A stretch of DNA of 64,000 nt from Colwellia sp. TT2012 (GCF_001440345.1 NZ_LJYX01000006.1:186001-250000); one strand, 5' to 3'. Shown: positions 50,621 to 60,637, numbered from the stretch's first letter. Notes: generated from the sequence alone by a model not told the origin. A program made the numbers and translations.

Positions 50621-50652
50621 ATAAAAAAGCCACTGTAAAAAACAGTGGCTTC
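50621..50652 (-). terminator. Rho-independent terminator after the first subtilase
   Basis: AAGCCACTGT-loop-ACAGTGGCTT (50627-50651) is followed on the minus strand by a T-run. It ends the 50665-52383 gene and lies before the GTG start of the propeller gene. Confidence 0.85.
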
Positions 50653-50664
50653 ATATTGGGTAAA

Positions 50665-52383
50665 TTATTGAGGCTCTACCCAGTTATTGACATTAATGTT
50701 GGCAACTTTATTGCTTTCAAAATTCAACCGCCAGATAAGGGCGTCAGTTTCAAAGTTTAATCGCCAGATAAGTGCATCTGTTTCAAAGTCTAGGCGCCAA
50801 ATTAATGCATCTGTCGATGCGGTATTATGCCAACCTTGAGTATTTCCAGTATAATTTAAACGCCAAATTAAGGCATTGCCATTTAGCGAATTATCACCTA
50901 ATCGCCAAACATATTCCTCACCCAGTCCTTCAACATAAAAGTTACCGTCATCATTAATATTAGCAGGTCCATAGAAATGCTTTGCACCTGATAAATCCTG
51001 CGCTATATCCAGTGCCTGATTTGCACATCCAGTCGTGGTACTTGCCAATGCATCTTCCGCATTAACCATACCCGAACCTTGTTGGAATACACTATAGGCT
51101 AATTTACCCTCAGTAGTCATCGCAGCATGAGCGCTATCCATTAAACGACATTTTACTTCATCAGGGGTAAGAGAGGGGTCTTGTGTTAACATCAGAGCTA
51201 CGATGCCAGAAACAACGGCAGCAGCTTGAGAGGTGCCCGACATTTCAAAATATTTCCCGCCATCATGGTATTCGGGGTGCTCGGCTACAATTTGGGTATT
51301 ATAAGCCATCAAACCCGTTAAATGCCCACCTGGAGCTACAATTTCTGGTTTGACAAAACCAGCAGGTGTAGGTCCTGCCGCGCTAAAAGTTGCTAATTTG
51401 TCATCGCTTGCATCAGACTCAGTATAATTGTCTGTCATTGCACCTACGGTAATAATATAGGGGACATTCCCTGGTACACCAATAGTCATAGGATCAGGTC
51501 CGGTATTACCAGCAGAAGCCACGACAACAATACCTGCTTGCCACGCTTTCATGACTGCCTGGTTTAAAGGATCTTCCCAGTAATAAGAACGTTGCTGACC
51601 ACCAAAGGACATATTTAACACTCTTAAATTAATCTGATCTTTAATTTTAAGCGCCCAATCAATGCCACGGATAACATCAGCGTAAGTTGCCTTACCTTCA
51701 GCATCAAAGGCTTTAATCCCTACCAATGCAGCATTTGGCGCAACACCATAAACTTTTCCGTACACGTCATAGTCGGCATTGCCGGCAATACTGGCGACAT
51801 GAGTACCATGGCCACTTTCATCATTGCTATAATTACTGAGGGTGTTATTTATCGCGTCATAAGTTCCCCAGAACTTATCTCGACCATACAAATCCGTCGA
51901 TAAACCTAAGCCTTTAGATGTGCCTTGTAACTGATCTAAGCCGGTATCCAGAAAACCAATGGTTACGCCATCGCCAAAATTTTGTGCTGCATGAGCGGAG
52001 GAGGCACCAATCAAGTCATTAACAACGGATTTAGGTTGCCATTTGCGTTTTCCCCAGGCACGACCCCCAGACAATGTTACTTTATGGTTTTTAGTAATAG
52101 TAAAATTAAGCTCTTGCTGTAATTGAGCTAGCTGAGCTTGATTTAAATCAACCGCGATGGCATTAATAATAGCGAGTTGATGGGACGGCACTAGGTTCAG
52201 CGCTTTGATTTTTTCTTTTAACAACGGGTAATTTGCTGAGCTGATAATATAAGACTCAGTGTAAGACTGAGTTTGAGCATTAGTTGTGCTGTTTACTGAG
52301 ATACTGATAAGCCAAACTGATAAACTAATAAAGCCTAACAATGATAGTGGTTTGATTATTTTTTTTACTGAGTTGTTCAACAT
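50665..52383 (-). CDS. Secreted S8 subtilisin-like protease with C-terminal ALIWRL repeats
   Basis: 572 residues. Signal or anchor at about 13-36; pro-region 45-105. Catalytic Asp146 (VTIGFLDTGLDQ), His192 (SGHGTHVASIAG), Ser385 (FEMSGTSQAAAV). Oxyanion Asn near VVASAGNTG. After the protease domain a small disulfide-poor tail (about 455-572) carries repeated W-R-L units: YVWRL at 491, ALIWRL at 504, 526, 537 and 548, the last three at an 11-residue period in D-A-L-I-W-R-L-[ND]-F-E-[TS]. These repeats may be a strand-forming processing or cell-surface signal. No such ending is known to me from standard S8 proteins. Preceded and followed by regulators/proteases, probably monocistronic. Confidence 0.88.
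   Translation of the reverse strand: MLNNSVKKIIKPLSLLGFISLSVWLISISVNSTTNAQTQSYTESYIISSANYPLLKEKIKALNLVPSHQLAIINAIAVDLNQAQLAQLQQELNFTITKNHKVTLSGGRAWGKRKWQPKSVVNDLIGASSAHAAQNFGDGVTIGFLDTGLDQLQGTSKGLGLSTDLYGRDKFWGTYDAINNTLSNYSNDESGHGTHVASIAGNADYDVYGKVYGVAPNAALVGIKAFDAEGKATYADVIRGIDWALKIKDQINLRVLNMSFGGQQRSYYWEDPLNQAVMKAWQAGIVVVASAGNTGPDPMTIGVPGNVPYIITVGAMTDNYTESDASDDKLATFSAAGPTPAGFVKPEIVAPGGHLTGLMAYNTQIVAEHPEYHDGGKYFEMSGTSQAAAVVSGIVALMLTQDPSLTPDEVKCRLMDSAHAAMTTEGKLAYSVFQQGSGMVNAEDALASTTTGCANQALDIAQDLSGAKHFYGPANINDDGNFYVEGLGEEYVWRLGDNSLNGNALIWRLNYTGNTQGWHNTASTDALIWRLDFETDALIWRLNFETDALIWRLNFESNKVANINVNNWVEPQ
50713..50811 (-). repeat. 33-bp tandem coding repeat (D-A-L-I-W-R-L-x-F-E-T)
   Basis: Three 11-codon copies (residues 525-557) with two more distant related units upstream in the same protein (ALIWRL at 504, YVWRL at 491). 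High conservation of Trp-Arg-Leu, low elsewhere. Confidence 0.8.
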
Positions 52384-52620
52384 TTTATTCCCCTATGTCC
52401 AATACATCTTTAAAAAATTCATCTACATTTTTTAAAGCATTAGGGTGTTCTTGCTTACATCTTGTCGCGTCCATTCTTACTTAAATTACAATAATTACAA
52501 TTATAAAAAAGAAGTTACAAAAAACACATTGTTACAAAACATAGACTAAACACGGCCCAACCACAATCATTTTTTATTTATAGAACTATCAAAATTAAAA
52601 GTTAAAGCGGCTTAAACGAA
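52384..52620. other. Spacer between two subtilase genes
   Basis: Promoter of the 50665-52383 subtilase must lie here. No operator or RNA recognised. Confidence 0.3.
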
Positions 52621-52651
52621 AATATCCAGCCCACATAATGAGCTGGATATT
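52621..52651 (-). terminator. Terminator-like hairpin after the second subtilase
   Basis: AATATCCAGC-loop-GCTGGATATT, 22 bp downstream of the stop of the 52673-54511 gene on the minus strand, followed by TTTTCG, so the U-run is short. Confidence 0.65.
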
Positions 52652-52672
52652 AAGTACTAAACTCAGTTTAAA

Positions 52673-54511
52673 TTAGAAGTTTACCGTTACTTCAGTTGAA
52701 CAATTATTGCTACCATCTTCACATATTTTATATGTATATGAACCACCACCTTTACGGTTGATGTTATCAGTATAAGCACCATCATTATCTGTGGTAGTTA
52801 CCATATTACCGTTTCTAAAAATATCAACAGTTGTGCTGGTAGCGCCTGCCCAAGATAAATCTACCTTTTGACTTCCTTTTTGCTTATAACCGTTAGCCGT
52901 TAAAGTGAAATCGCCACCTACTGGAGGAGGAGTTACACCGCCGCCACAACCGTTAGCTGTTAAGTAATCATTAGCAGCTTTTGCTTTTACGATACCGTAA
53001 CCGAAGTAGTCATCGTGACCTACCGCGCCATTATCTTCTGCCGTTGCTTTTAATGCTTCACGAATTTCTGTACCAGTACAACCGTTATGGTTAGACCAAA
53101 CTAGAGCCGCCATACCCGATACCGCTGGTGTCGCCATAGAAGTACCGCTCATGAAACCATAATCGCTAGTACCAATGGTCACATCAGCAGTAGTCGCAGC
53201 TAATAGCGACGCTCTGTCTTCAAACGTTGCACCCACAGCAGGGATAGATGTTGCGTTGCTATCACCTAGTGTGCCGTATAACATACCCGCTTCATTGTTA
53301 ATGATAATTGCGCCGATACCACCAGATTGTTCACAGTTTTGTACTTTATCGTGGAAAGAGATATTACCACGGTCAATCATACAGATATTACCGTTTGCAC
53401 CAGAGTCTGTTGCTTCGGCTGTGCCCATATAATAAGTATTGCCTGCAGCATTACCGGCATTCTCCATTGAAGAAGAAAGAAATGCTACGCCATCAGCAGT
53501 CATTGAAGCACTAGTCGCCATGCCTGCAGGATATGTAGATAGTGTATCAACACCACCAGCAGTTACTTCTACACAGATAGCTTCATTGGTTGTTGTAGTA
53601 CGTTTCTTACCACGGCCTGTAGTTTCATCACAGCTTGGGAATTGTGAGAAGTCGGCAATGTTATTATTGTTGTCGTTTGCGCCAATCATCATTACTGATG
53701 GATAACCAGCAGGGAATGAACGCACATCGTTACCATCGTTACCTGCAGCAGCTAAAACTAAGCCACCATTATCAGTAAAGGCTTGAAAGGCATTTTCTTC
53801 AGTGCTGTTGGCACCACCACCACCAAGACTCATGCTAATAATGTTAGCGCCAGCTTCTGCACATTTTTCAGCAGCATAAGCTAAATCAGAAGAGTAACCC
53901 CAACCATCAGTATTGAATACTTTAACAATGTGCATAGCAACACCAGGAGCCATACCAACAACACCAACGTTATTGTCTGCAGCACCAATAGTACCGGCAA
54001 CGTGGGTACCGTGAGGACCACCATTTTCATCCCAGTTACCTGTGCCAGAGTCATTATCACCAGTGATATTGTTCCAAACGAAATCTTGGTTAGAGCGATC
54101 TAAACCAGAATCAATAATACAAACTTTCATGCCAGCATTAGCATTGAAGCTAACTTGGTCTGCTTGAGATTGTACAACCGCATAAGGCGTTAACTGTTCA
54201 GTCATAGCATTACCAACATCATCACTATAGATAGATAGCGGCATACGACGCTGATCTTCTTCAATCATTTGAATATGTGGGTTATTCAGTAAACCTTTTA
54301 CTTCGCTTAAGCTTTTCCCTGAAAATGATGCCGCAAAAAAACCATTACCATCAACTTTTAAATCAGCACCAAGTTTTTTCGCTAAGGCTTTTACTATGCC
54401 TTTTTTGCTTTCATCTACTTTAATAATGTATCTATCATCAGCTGCTTGGGCTGAGAATGCTGCGGTTACTGCTAAGGCTAGAACTGAGGTGGTAAATTTA
54501 GAAACTTTCAT
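52673..54511 (-). CDS. Secreted S8 subtilisin-like protease with PA insert and C-terminal Fn3-like domain
   Basis: 612 residues. Signal peptide 1-23 (ending AQA), I9-type propeptide about 26-90 (RYIIKVDESKKGIVKALAKK...), mature protease with Asp134 (VCIIDSGLDR), His167 (GGPHGTHVAGT) and Ser458 (YGFMSGTSMATP). Between His and Ser an about 120-residue PA-type insert (about 320-450, GNICMIDRGNISFHDKVQNC...IIINNEAG) is present, as in vibriolysin-like subtilases of marine gammaproteobacteria. C-terminal domain after TPPPVGGDF linker (about 530-612) is Fn3-like (KVDLSWAGATSTTVDIFRNG). Ends with a strand. Divergent from the third subtilase with a 465-bp spacer. Confidence 0.92.
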   Translation of the reverse strand: MKVSKFTTSVLALAVTAAFSAQAADDRYIIKVDESKKGIVKALAKKLGADLKVDGNGFFAASFSGKSLSEVKGLLNNPHIQMIEEDQRRMPLSIYSDDVGNAMTEQLTPYAVVQSQADQVSFNANAGMKVCIIDSGLDRSNQDFVWNNITGDNDSGTGNWDENGGPHGTHVAGTIGAADNNVGVVGMAPGVAMHIVKVFNTDGWGYSSDLAYAAEKCAEAGANIISMSLGGGGANSTEENAFQAFTDNGGLVLAAAGNDGNDVRSFPAGYPSVMMIGANDNNNNIADFSQFPSCDETTGRGKKRTTTTNEAICVEVTAGGVDTLSTYPAGMATSASMTADGVAFLSSSMENAGNAAGNTYYMGTAEATDSGANGNICMIDRGNISFHDKVQNCEQSGGIGAIIINNEAGMLYGTLGDSNATSIPAVGATFEDRASLLAATTADVTIGTSDYGFMSGTSMATPAVSGMAALVWSNHNGCTGTEIREALKATAEDNGAVGHDDYFGYGIVKAKAANDYLTANGCGGGVTPPPVGGDFTLTANGYKQKGSQKVDLSWAGATSTTVDIFRNGNMVTTTDNDGAYTDNINRKGGGSYTYKICEDGSNNCSTEVTVNF

Positions 54512-54976
54512 AGGTATTTAACTCTCTCTTTGATGTTAAGTCGTCTTATTCTTATTATTAATGACGCTAGTTTTATTGTTTAGTTTAACTGTTTAGATGA
54601 ACTGTCTGTTCTGCTTTTATATGTTGCTCTTGCTATATATATTTGCTTAACTCGGCTCCCTGCCTCTTGCATCAATCGATAGTAACAGCTAGTCAAACTG
54701 CCCCTAGTAAAATTACGACAGCTTTTCGTACAAAAACGACATACCAATAACATATTGTTAATTTTCAATACTTTATCTAAATTAAATAAAAGTAACTGTC
54801 GGTTTTTTATTAATATCTGTCGATAATTTGCTAGTTAAAAAACGGATAAAGACGCAATCTGATAAGTGTTGGTTTTATGTTAACTATTAACGCAACCCAT
54901 AAAAATAATGCGCAAGGCATTAGTCAAATCGACTTTTGTCTTAAGCGTAAAATAACAATGATGGAGTTAATGTCAG
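54512..54976. other. Divergent promoter region of two subtilase genes
   Basis: 465 bp of AT-rich DNA. Holds the promoters of both flanking genes. No palindrome long enough to call an operator was found. Confidence 0.4.
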
Positions 54977-57355
54977 ATGAAAAAAAATAGAAAAATTGCC
55001 CTAAGTGCTATCGCCTTATCGGTTTTTACCGCAACCAGTATTGCCAGTAATGCAGCCCCTCAGGCTAAACTTAATAAAGTAAAAGCAGTTGCCACGGTAA
55101 CTCAATCGGCAACGCTTAGTTTTGCCGAGTGGCAAGCACAGCAAAAGCATAAACGTAATGATTATACCGACCGTTTAATTATTACCTTTAGGGATAAGCA
55201 CCAAGGTAAAGTTATTCCTCCTGGTCTAGCTAAAAAAATCGGCTTAAATTTAAAACATGTAAAAATCTTAAAAAATAATAGCCATGTAATAGCTCTTGAT
55301 GACATGCATTCGCTGAAAGATGTGGAAAAATTCATGGAAAAATTACGTAAGCATCCAGCTATTGAATCTATTGAGCCTGATTATCAACGTTTTTTATTTT
55401 CACAAAGCCAACCTTGGGGTATAGCTAAGACACAAGCAGATCAATTAGCAGACACAGATGCAGCTAACATGACCGTTTGTATTATTGATTCAGGTTATGA
55501 GCAAGCTAACCCTGATTTGAATGCCAATAATGCTTCTGGCACTAATAACTCAGGTACGGGTAACTGGTATCAGCACGGTGGTTCGCACGGCACACATGTA
55601 GCAGGTACTATTGCTGGGGTAAATAACAGTGAAGGTGTCGTGGGTATTTTACCTAGCACTAACGTGAATCTGCATATTGTCAAAGTCTTTAACGAAAGTG
55701 GTTGGGGTTACTCTGGCGATTTATCTGACGCAGTAGATACTTGTGTAAATAATGGCGCTAAAGTTATCAATATGAGTCTAGGTGGCTCTGGCTCATCAAA
55801 TGCAGAAAAAAATGCCCTACAAGCTGCGGCTGATACAGGGGTATTGTTAATTGCCGCTTCTGGTAACGATGGTAACTCAACCTTGTCTTACCCGGCATCT
55901 TACGACGTGGTCATGGCTGTCGGCGCGTTAGATAATAACAACCAACATGCTGAATTTTCTCAATATACCAGTCAAGTTGAAATATCTGCGCCAGGCGAAG
56001 CTATATTATCAACCGTTGCTGGTGATGGCCGTTTAGGTTTTATTACTGTTGGCTCAACCACTTATGGTAATGACAGTGTGGTACCGCAAACACATTACAT
56101 TCAAAGTGGCGGTAACTATGTGGTTAGCAATGTTGATGGCAGTGCTAACGGTGTCTTAGCCAGTTGTACCATTTCTGCTAGCAGTTATAGCTGTAGTAAT
56201 GTTAATGGTAACATTTGTTTAGCCGAGCGTAATGATAACCAAAAGGGCAGTAACTATCCTGAAATAAACCCAGCTAAAGCGTGTGCTGATGCCGGTGCCT
56301 CTGCGGTTATTGTTTATAGTGACAGTACGCGCCCTGGGTTACAAAATCCTTTCCTTGTTGATGCCAACACTGACGTAACTGTGCCGACAGTGTCTGTTAG
56401 TCGTGTTTTAGGCCTGCAACTCATGTCTCAATTAGGCACTAACGCTAGCTTAACGGTCAATGGCTCACAAGATTATGCCTATTACAATGGTACTTCAATG
56501 GCTACACCACATGTTACCGGTGTTGCCGCATTGGTGTGGAGCAATAACCCCAATTGTAGTGCCGATGATGTCCGCAGTGCCTTGAAAAACACCGCGATTG
56601 ACCTAGGTGTAGCAGGTCGTGATGACAAAACAGGTTTTGGTTTAGTGCAAGCAAAAGCTGCCTCAGATGCCTTGGCAGCTAGCTGTGGTGGTGGCACTAC
56701 ACCGCCGCCAATACCACCTACCACAGGTAATGTCCTTGAAAATGGTGTTGCTACAGCTAATCTTGGCTCAAGTACTGAGCTGAGCTTTACTATGGAAGTT
56801 CCTGCTGGTGCCACTGAGTTAAACTTCGATATGAGTGGCGGCACGGGTGATGCTGATCTTTACGTTAAATTCGGCTCAGCACCAACCAGTAGCAACTATG
56901 ATTGTCGTCCATATAAAGGCGGGAACAGTGAAAGTTGTGCTATCGCTAGTGTCCAAGCGGGCACCTACTTTGTTAAAGTCGTTGCTTACTCGACCTTTAG
57001 TGGTGTTAGCTTAACCGGTAGCTTTACCGAGCCTAACACTGGTGGTGCTACTGGCGGTAGTGCCTCAGTGACAGACATTAGCGTTGCTCGTCGTGCTTGG
57101 GCCTACTACACCATTGATGTGCCTGTAGGCATGGCTACTTTAGACTTTGTCATGAGCGGTGGCAGCGGTGATGCGGATATGTATATTAGACGAGGTTCTC
57201 AACCGACTTCTGCTACTTATGACTGTCGTCCATATAAGAGTGGCAACAATGAAGCTTGTGCATTTACCAATCCGGCCGCGGATACTTGGCACATAGGTGT
57301 GTATGGTTACTCGGCTGCAAGCGGTGTTCGCTTAGACGTAGCGTATAACCCCTAG
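54977..57355 (+). CDS. Secreted S8 subtilisin-like protease with PA insert and two PPC domains
   Basis: 792 residues. Signal peptide about 1-27 (ending SNAAPQA), I9 propeptide about 60-140, then protease with Asp171 (VCIIDSGYEQ), His204 (GGSHGTHVAGT) and Ser507 (YYNGTSMATP). A PA-type insert lies at about 390-475. The C-terminus has two PPC (bacterial pre-peptidase C) domains, about 595-680 and 695-790, each with LSFTMEVPAGATELNFDMSG / GDADLYVKFG and YDCRPYKGGNSESCA-type phrases. PPC domains help secretion and substrate attachment and are usually removed late. Related to the 52673-54511 protein in the protease core but on the opposite strand, so probably an old inverted duplication. Confidence 0.94.
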   Translation: MKKNRKIALSAIALSVFTATSIASNAAPQAKLNKVKAVATVTQSATLSFAEWQAQQKHKRNDYTDRLIITFRDKHQGKVIPPGLAKKIGLNLKHVKILKNNSHVIALDDMHSLKDVEKFMEKLRKHPAIESIEPDYQRFLFSQSQPWGIAKTQADQLADTDAANMTVCIIDSGYEQANPDLNANNASGTNNSGTGNWYQHGGSHGTHVAGTIAGVNNSEGVVGILPSTNVNLHIVKVFNESGWGYSGDLSDAVDTCVNNGAKVINMSLGGSGSSNAEKNALQAAADTGVLLIAASGNDGNSTLSYPASYDVVMAVGALDNNNQHAEFSQYTSQVEISAPGEAILSTVAGDGRLGFITVGSTTYGNDSVVPQTHYIQSGGNYVVSNVDGSANGVLASCTISASSYSCSNVNGNICLAERNDNQKGSNYPEINPAKACADAGASAVIVYSDSTRPGLQNPFLVDANTDVTVPTVSVSRVLGLQLMSQLGTNASLTVNGSQDYAYYNGTSMATPHVTGVAALVWSNNPNCSADDVRSALKNTAIDLGVAGRDDKTGFGLVQAKAASDALAASCGGGTTPPPIPPTTGNVLENGVATANLGSSTELSFTMEVPAGATELNFDMSGGTGDADLYVKFGSAPTSSNYDCRPYKGGNSESCAIASVQAGTYFVKVVAYSTFSGVSLTGSFTEPNTGGATGGSASVTDISVARRAWAYYTIDVPVGMATLDFVMSGGSGDADMYIRRGSQPTSATYDCRPYKSGNNEACAFTNPAADTWHIGVYGYSAASGVRLDVAYNP

Positions 57356-57402
57356 GTAAAGTGATTGCTAGGTAAAAAAGTGCCTAGATTAGTAAAACCT
57401 TA

Positions 57403-57440
57403 ATACGCGATGCAAGTAATTTGTATCGCGTATCTTTATT
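57403..57440 (+). terminator. Rho-independent terminator
   Basis: ATACGCGATGCAA-GTAAT-TTGTATCGCGTAT, 13-bp stem with one wobble, followed by CTTTATTT, 48 bp after the stop of the third subtilase. Confidence 0.8.
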
Positions 57441-57575
57441 TAAATTAGGGGGCACTCTTTGACATATCACTAGCCATTGCCGGTTTGCTTACTGACTATT
57501 ACTGCTATAACAATAGCTTTTGCATATAAAGGCTGGCATTTAAGTGAGTTACGGACTTAGTGGTAATCTCTGCTA

Positions 57576-60146
57576 TCAAATGTCAGTAACGTCTTCAAAA
57601 ACAAATTTCGAATTACGTTTACTCTTATACCAACCTTTTTTACTTTTTCCTTTACTTGCCGCCCATTGCAAAATATCAGGGTAGCCATTAGATAGATCTA
57701 CACGCTCTTTAGTGTGATGCCACTTGGTTGGAATAAGCATAGCCCAAGGTAAATTCCCCTCAGTTTGATAATACCTATCTTGGCTTTTATCTGAGTCATC
57801 TTGTCCTTGGCCAAACTTTCTTTTAGAAGCCTTTGTTGAGGGGAAATGGCCAGGAAAGTGTACTTCGATCTGCTCGCCACTAGCTAATACTCTCGAGATG
57901 AAACTATTATAGGGTGCCGTGCCTAGCGTTTGAGATGATATAGGGTAATTGAAGTTAATGGTTAAGGTATAAAGATTGCCATTAACCTTAGGGCTACCGG
58001 AAAAGGTATTCGACATCTTATATCCTGGAGGCGGTGGTAAGGCATCTGTTATTTTATCTATGATAATAAATAGGGATTGATTACCGTCTGCTATCGGACT
58101 TAGCTCGGTTGTTACGCCTTTTAACTGCATGCTCACTTGACCAATATTAGTAATGGGCGTGTTAATGAGTAATCGTAAGGAGTTTTCATAAATGGCACCG
58201 CGAGCCACAGGTAGTATTTTAAGAACAATGCGATGAACAAGGCCATTGACCTTATTTTCTTCAACGTTGTAATCAAACACGGCATCATTAAAGTCGTAGT
58301 CCCCTGTTAATGGCCACTCATCTTCAAATGCCATGGTGCCAAATTGGTTGTTTGCCGGAGAATATGAGGTGCTGGTGGTTGATATAGTTGGTGTATCATT
58401 ACTATCCAAGGGCGAGGTTTCATAAAAGTTTACTTCGTTGCCATCACTAAAGCCGTCATTATCACTATCAGGATTATGGGGGTCGGTATTAAATAAATTA
58501 AGCTCTTCATTATCGGTTAAACCGTCGCCGTCACTATCCGCGAGCGTTGGGTCGGTATTGGTTTCCAGCAGCTCTTGCTGATCGGATAAGCCATCATGGT
58601 CTGAGTCAATTAAAGAGGGATCTGTTTTAGTAACCATGACTTCCTCATAATCACTTGCACCATCGCCATCGGTATCCACCATGGTAGGATCTGAATTATA
58701 AATAACTACTTCGTCGAAGTCAGATAAACCATCTTCGTCACTATCCGCCATCAGTGGATTTGATTGATAAATGATCACTTCTTCTTTATCCGTCAAACCA
58801 TCACCATCGCTATCACTGAGGTTTGGGTCAGTACCTAAAATATTAATTTCATCCCAATCATTCAAGCCATCATTGTCGCTATCGATTGCCTCTGAGTCAT
58901 AAGCTAGTTGAGTTTGCACTTCGGTGAGTGCTTGCTCTCTTGCTGATGGGCTAGTGTCACGATTCAGGTAATAAAGGTAACTAACACCTTGTGTGTTGCT
59001 GGTGACAGTTTTGTTATGTGCACCAATGACTATATAATCCTGTGCAATAGCGATAGCATGGCCAAAATTATCTTGTTGCATAGCATCATCAGGCTCAAAG
59101 TTAAATACTTCAGTCCAAACTTCGTTTATATTTTGAAATAGGTAAGTTGAGCCTCTAGCGTTATTTTTATTTTCGGCGCCGATAATTAGGTAATCCCCTG
59201 AGATAGCAACACTAGAGCCAAAGTTATCTCCTTGTGCAGCATCATTTGCTATTAGTTTTGCTTGATTACTCCATAACTTACCCGTTCTTTTATAGACATA
59301 GACAGCGCCACTTTTTTTATTCTTTTTAATTAAAGGGTCATTTTCTAATTTTGCCCCTAAAACTGCATGATTGTTCGAAATTGCTACGCTGGTGGCAAAA
59401 CTGGCGCTTTTAGTGATATCGCCACCTTTTAAACTAGCCTGGAGACTCCAAATACCGTCTTCTCGTCGGTAAATATAGGCACTACCTTCATGGGTACGAC
59501 CATGATCATCATCCCCTATGATGAGGTATTCACCGGATAACCTCAGTGCTGAGCCAAAATGAGCACTTTTAAATGATGAAGCGGGCGTGAAAACGATATC
59601 TTCAATCCAGCCGGAATCCGTACTTTTAAAAATATAAACAGTACCCTCATGACTCGCGGAAACACCGGGTGAACCAATCGCTATATAGTTTTGTGAGATA
59701 CTCAGCGTGCTGGCGAACTTATCATTAGCGGATGAATTTGGACTGATTAATTCAGCTTCTAGTATCCATGAGTCACCTTGGCGTTGATAAATATAGGCAA
59801 TACCATTGGTACCATTTTGTTTTTTTTCTGCGCCGATAACTAGCTGTTCCCCAGAGAGTGCAACAGTTTTACCAAACTGTTGCACTACCAAGCTGTCAGT
59901 ATTAGGGCTAAGGCAACTTAATAGGCTCCAGCTTTCACCTGAACGTTGATAGAGGCAAGCTTGCCCTATATCGCCACTTGCGCCAGGAGCTCCTATAACG
60001 GCAATATCACCAGAAATAGCGACGGATGAACCAAGTTTTTTATACTCCACGGGGGTTAAATCTAGTGTTATGGCCTGCAGTACTGGGTCTGCATTGGCCG
60101 CAAATATGGATAAGCAAGTTAGTATGCTAAGCAACACTATTTTCAT
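57576..60146 (-). CDS. Secreted protein with FG-GAP repeats, TSP3-like calcium repeats and a LruC domain
   Basis: 856 residues. Signal peptide about 1-19 (ending NADP). From about 35 to 395 about seven FG-GAP-type units (KLGSSVAISGDIAVIGAPGA, FGKTVALSGEQLVIGAE, FGSSVAISGDYLIIGAE...), a beta-propeller. About 418-600 a run of D-x-D-x-D-G-L-x-D calcium repeats (TSP3-like; seven copies in about 170 residues). Then FEDEWPLTGDYDFNDAVFDY at about 620, the hallmark of the LruC domain, which continues to the C-terminus. The protein is a calcium-stiffened extracellular rod or adhesin. The small lipoprotein gene directly upstream (5 bp) is on the same strand and may anchor it. LruC function unknown. Confidence 0.88.
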   Translation of the reverse strand: MKIVLLSILTCLSIFAANADPVLQAITLDLTPVEYKKLGSSVAISGDIAVIGAPGASGDIGQACLYQRSGESWSLLSCLSPNTDSLVVQQFGKTVALSGEQLVIGAEKKQNGTNGIAYIYQRQGDSWILEAELISPNSSANDKFASTLSISQNYIAIGSPGVSASHEGTVYIFKSTDSGWIEDIVFTPASSFKSAHFGSALRLSGEYLIIGDDDHGRTHEGSAYIYRREDGIWSLQASLKGGDITKSASFATSVAISNNHAVLGAKLENDPLIKKNKKSGAVYVYKRTGKLWSNQAKLIANDAAQGDNFGSSVAISGDYLIIGAENKNNARGSTYLFQNINEVWTEVFNFEPDDAMQQDNFGHAIAIAQDYIVIGAHNKTVTSNTQGVSYLYYLNRDTSPSAREQALTEVQTQLAYDSEAIDSDNDGLNDWDEINILGTDPNLSDSDGDGLTDKEEVIIYQSNPLMADSDEDGLSDFDEVVIYNSDPTMVDTDGDGASDYEEVMVTKTDPSLIDSDHDGLSDQQELLETNTDPTLADSDGDGLTDNEELNLFNTDPHNPDSDNDGFSDGNEVNFYETSPLDSNDTPTISTTSTSYSPANNQFGTMAFEDEWPLTGDYDFNDAVFDYNVEENKVNGLVHRIVLKILPVARGAIYENSLRLLINTPITNIGQVSMQLKGVTTELSPIADGNQSLFIIIDKITDALPPPPGYKMSNTFSGSPKVNGNLYTLTINFNYPISSQTLGTAPYNSFISRVLASGEQIEVHFPGHFPSTKASKRKFGQGQDDSDKSQDRYYQTEGNLPWAMLIPTKWHHTKERVDLSNGYPDILQWAASKGKSKKGWYKSKRNSKFVFEDVTDI

Positions 60147-60151
60147 CTTAA

Positions 60152-60637
60152 TTACTCCTGAAAAGTATGAGTAAGTAGGTCATGGTTATTGATTTTAACC
60201 GTCACTAAGGTTGAAAAGTCATCATTTCTAACCACAATTAAAGCGTTTATTGCGGTGGCCACGGTCAACATGCTTTTATAGCTATTTGATTGATAGATTG
60301 TGCCTTGCTCTAGCAAATTTACTGGGGTAATTGAATTGGCATCTATAGTTGAATAAATTGAAATTTTTTCTTGGAACTGCGTTGTTAAAAAATGTAAATC
60401 AACAGTGACCATCCTTAGGGTTGCAAAGTTAAAGTTGCCTTCCATGGTGATGCTGTTAAGGGACTCTACTGCTTCTTGCTCTATTTTTATTTGCTCTGCT
60501 ATGTTGATTGTCATAGTGTTTTCTGGGGGAGCGGGTTGGATTTTTGCAACTTCTTTCTCTTCTTCATCACCGCAGGCATAAAGTAGCGGAACTAAAATAA
60601 GAAGAAAAAATACCCATTTATATTGAGATAAAGTCAT
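60152..60637 (-). CDS. Small lipoprotein, partner of the LruC protein
   Basis: 161 residues. Signal peptide with lipobox LLYAC (Cys22), then an acidic/Pro linker and a strand-rich domain (GNFNFATLRMVTVDLHFLTT ... KISIYSTIDANSITPVNLLE ... LIVVRNDDFSTLVTVKINNH). The layout is that of small lipoproteins found beside LruC-domain genes (my recollection). The gene precedes the LruC gene by five bases, so they are an operon. Likely role: membrane anchor or assembly factor. Family not recognised. Confidence 0.7.
   Translation of the reverse strand: MTLSQYKWVFFLLILVPLLYACGDEEEKEVAKIQPAPPENTMTINIAEQIKIEQEAVESLNSITMEGNFNFATLRMVTVDLHFLTTQFQEKISIYSTIDANSITPVNLLEQGTIYQSNSYKSMLTVATAINALIVVRNDDFSTLVTVKINNHDLLTHTFQE

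Noticed and set aside
50574..50654. N-terminal extension of the large propeller protein
   Set aside because: It would translate through the terminator hairpin of the upstream gene; the GTG at 50573 begins a clear signal peptide.
52009..52017. Possible ApbE motif DLIGAS in the first subtilase
   Set aside because: Position before Gly is Ile, not Ser/Thr, and it sits in the junction of pro-region and protease; does not fit D-x-x-[ST]-G-A-[ST].
57576..60146. DNA-level repeats of the TSP3 region as a mobile or CRISPR-type array
   Set aside because: The periodicity is explained by coding of D-x-D-x-D-G calcium repeats.
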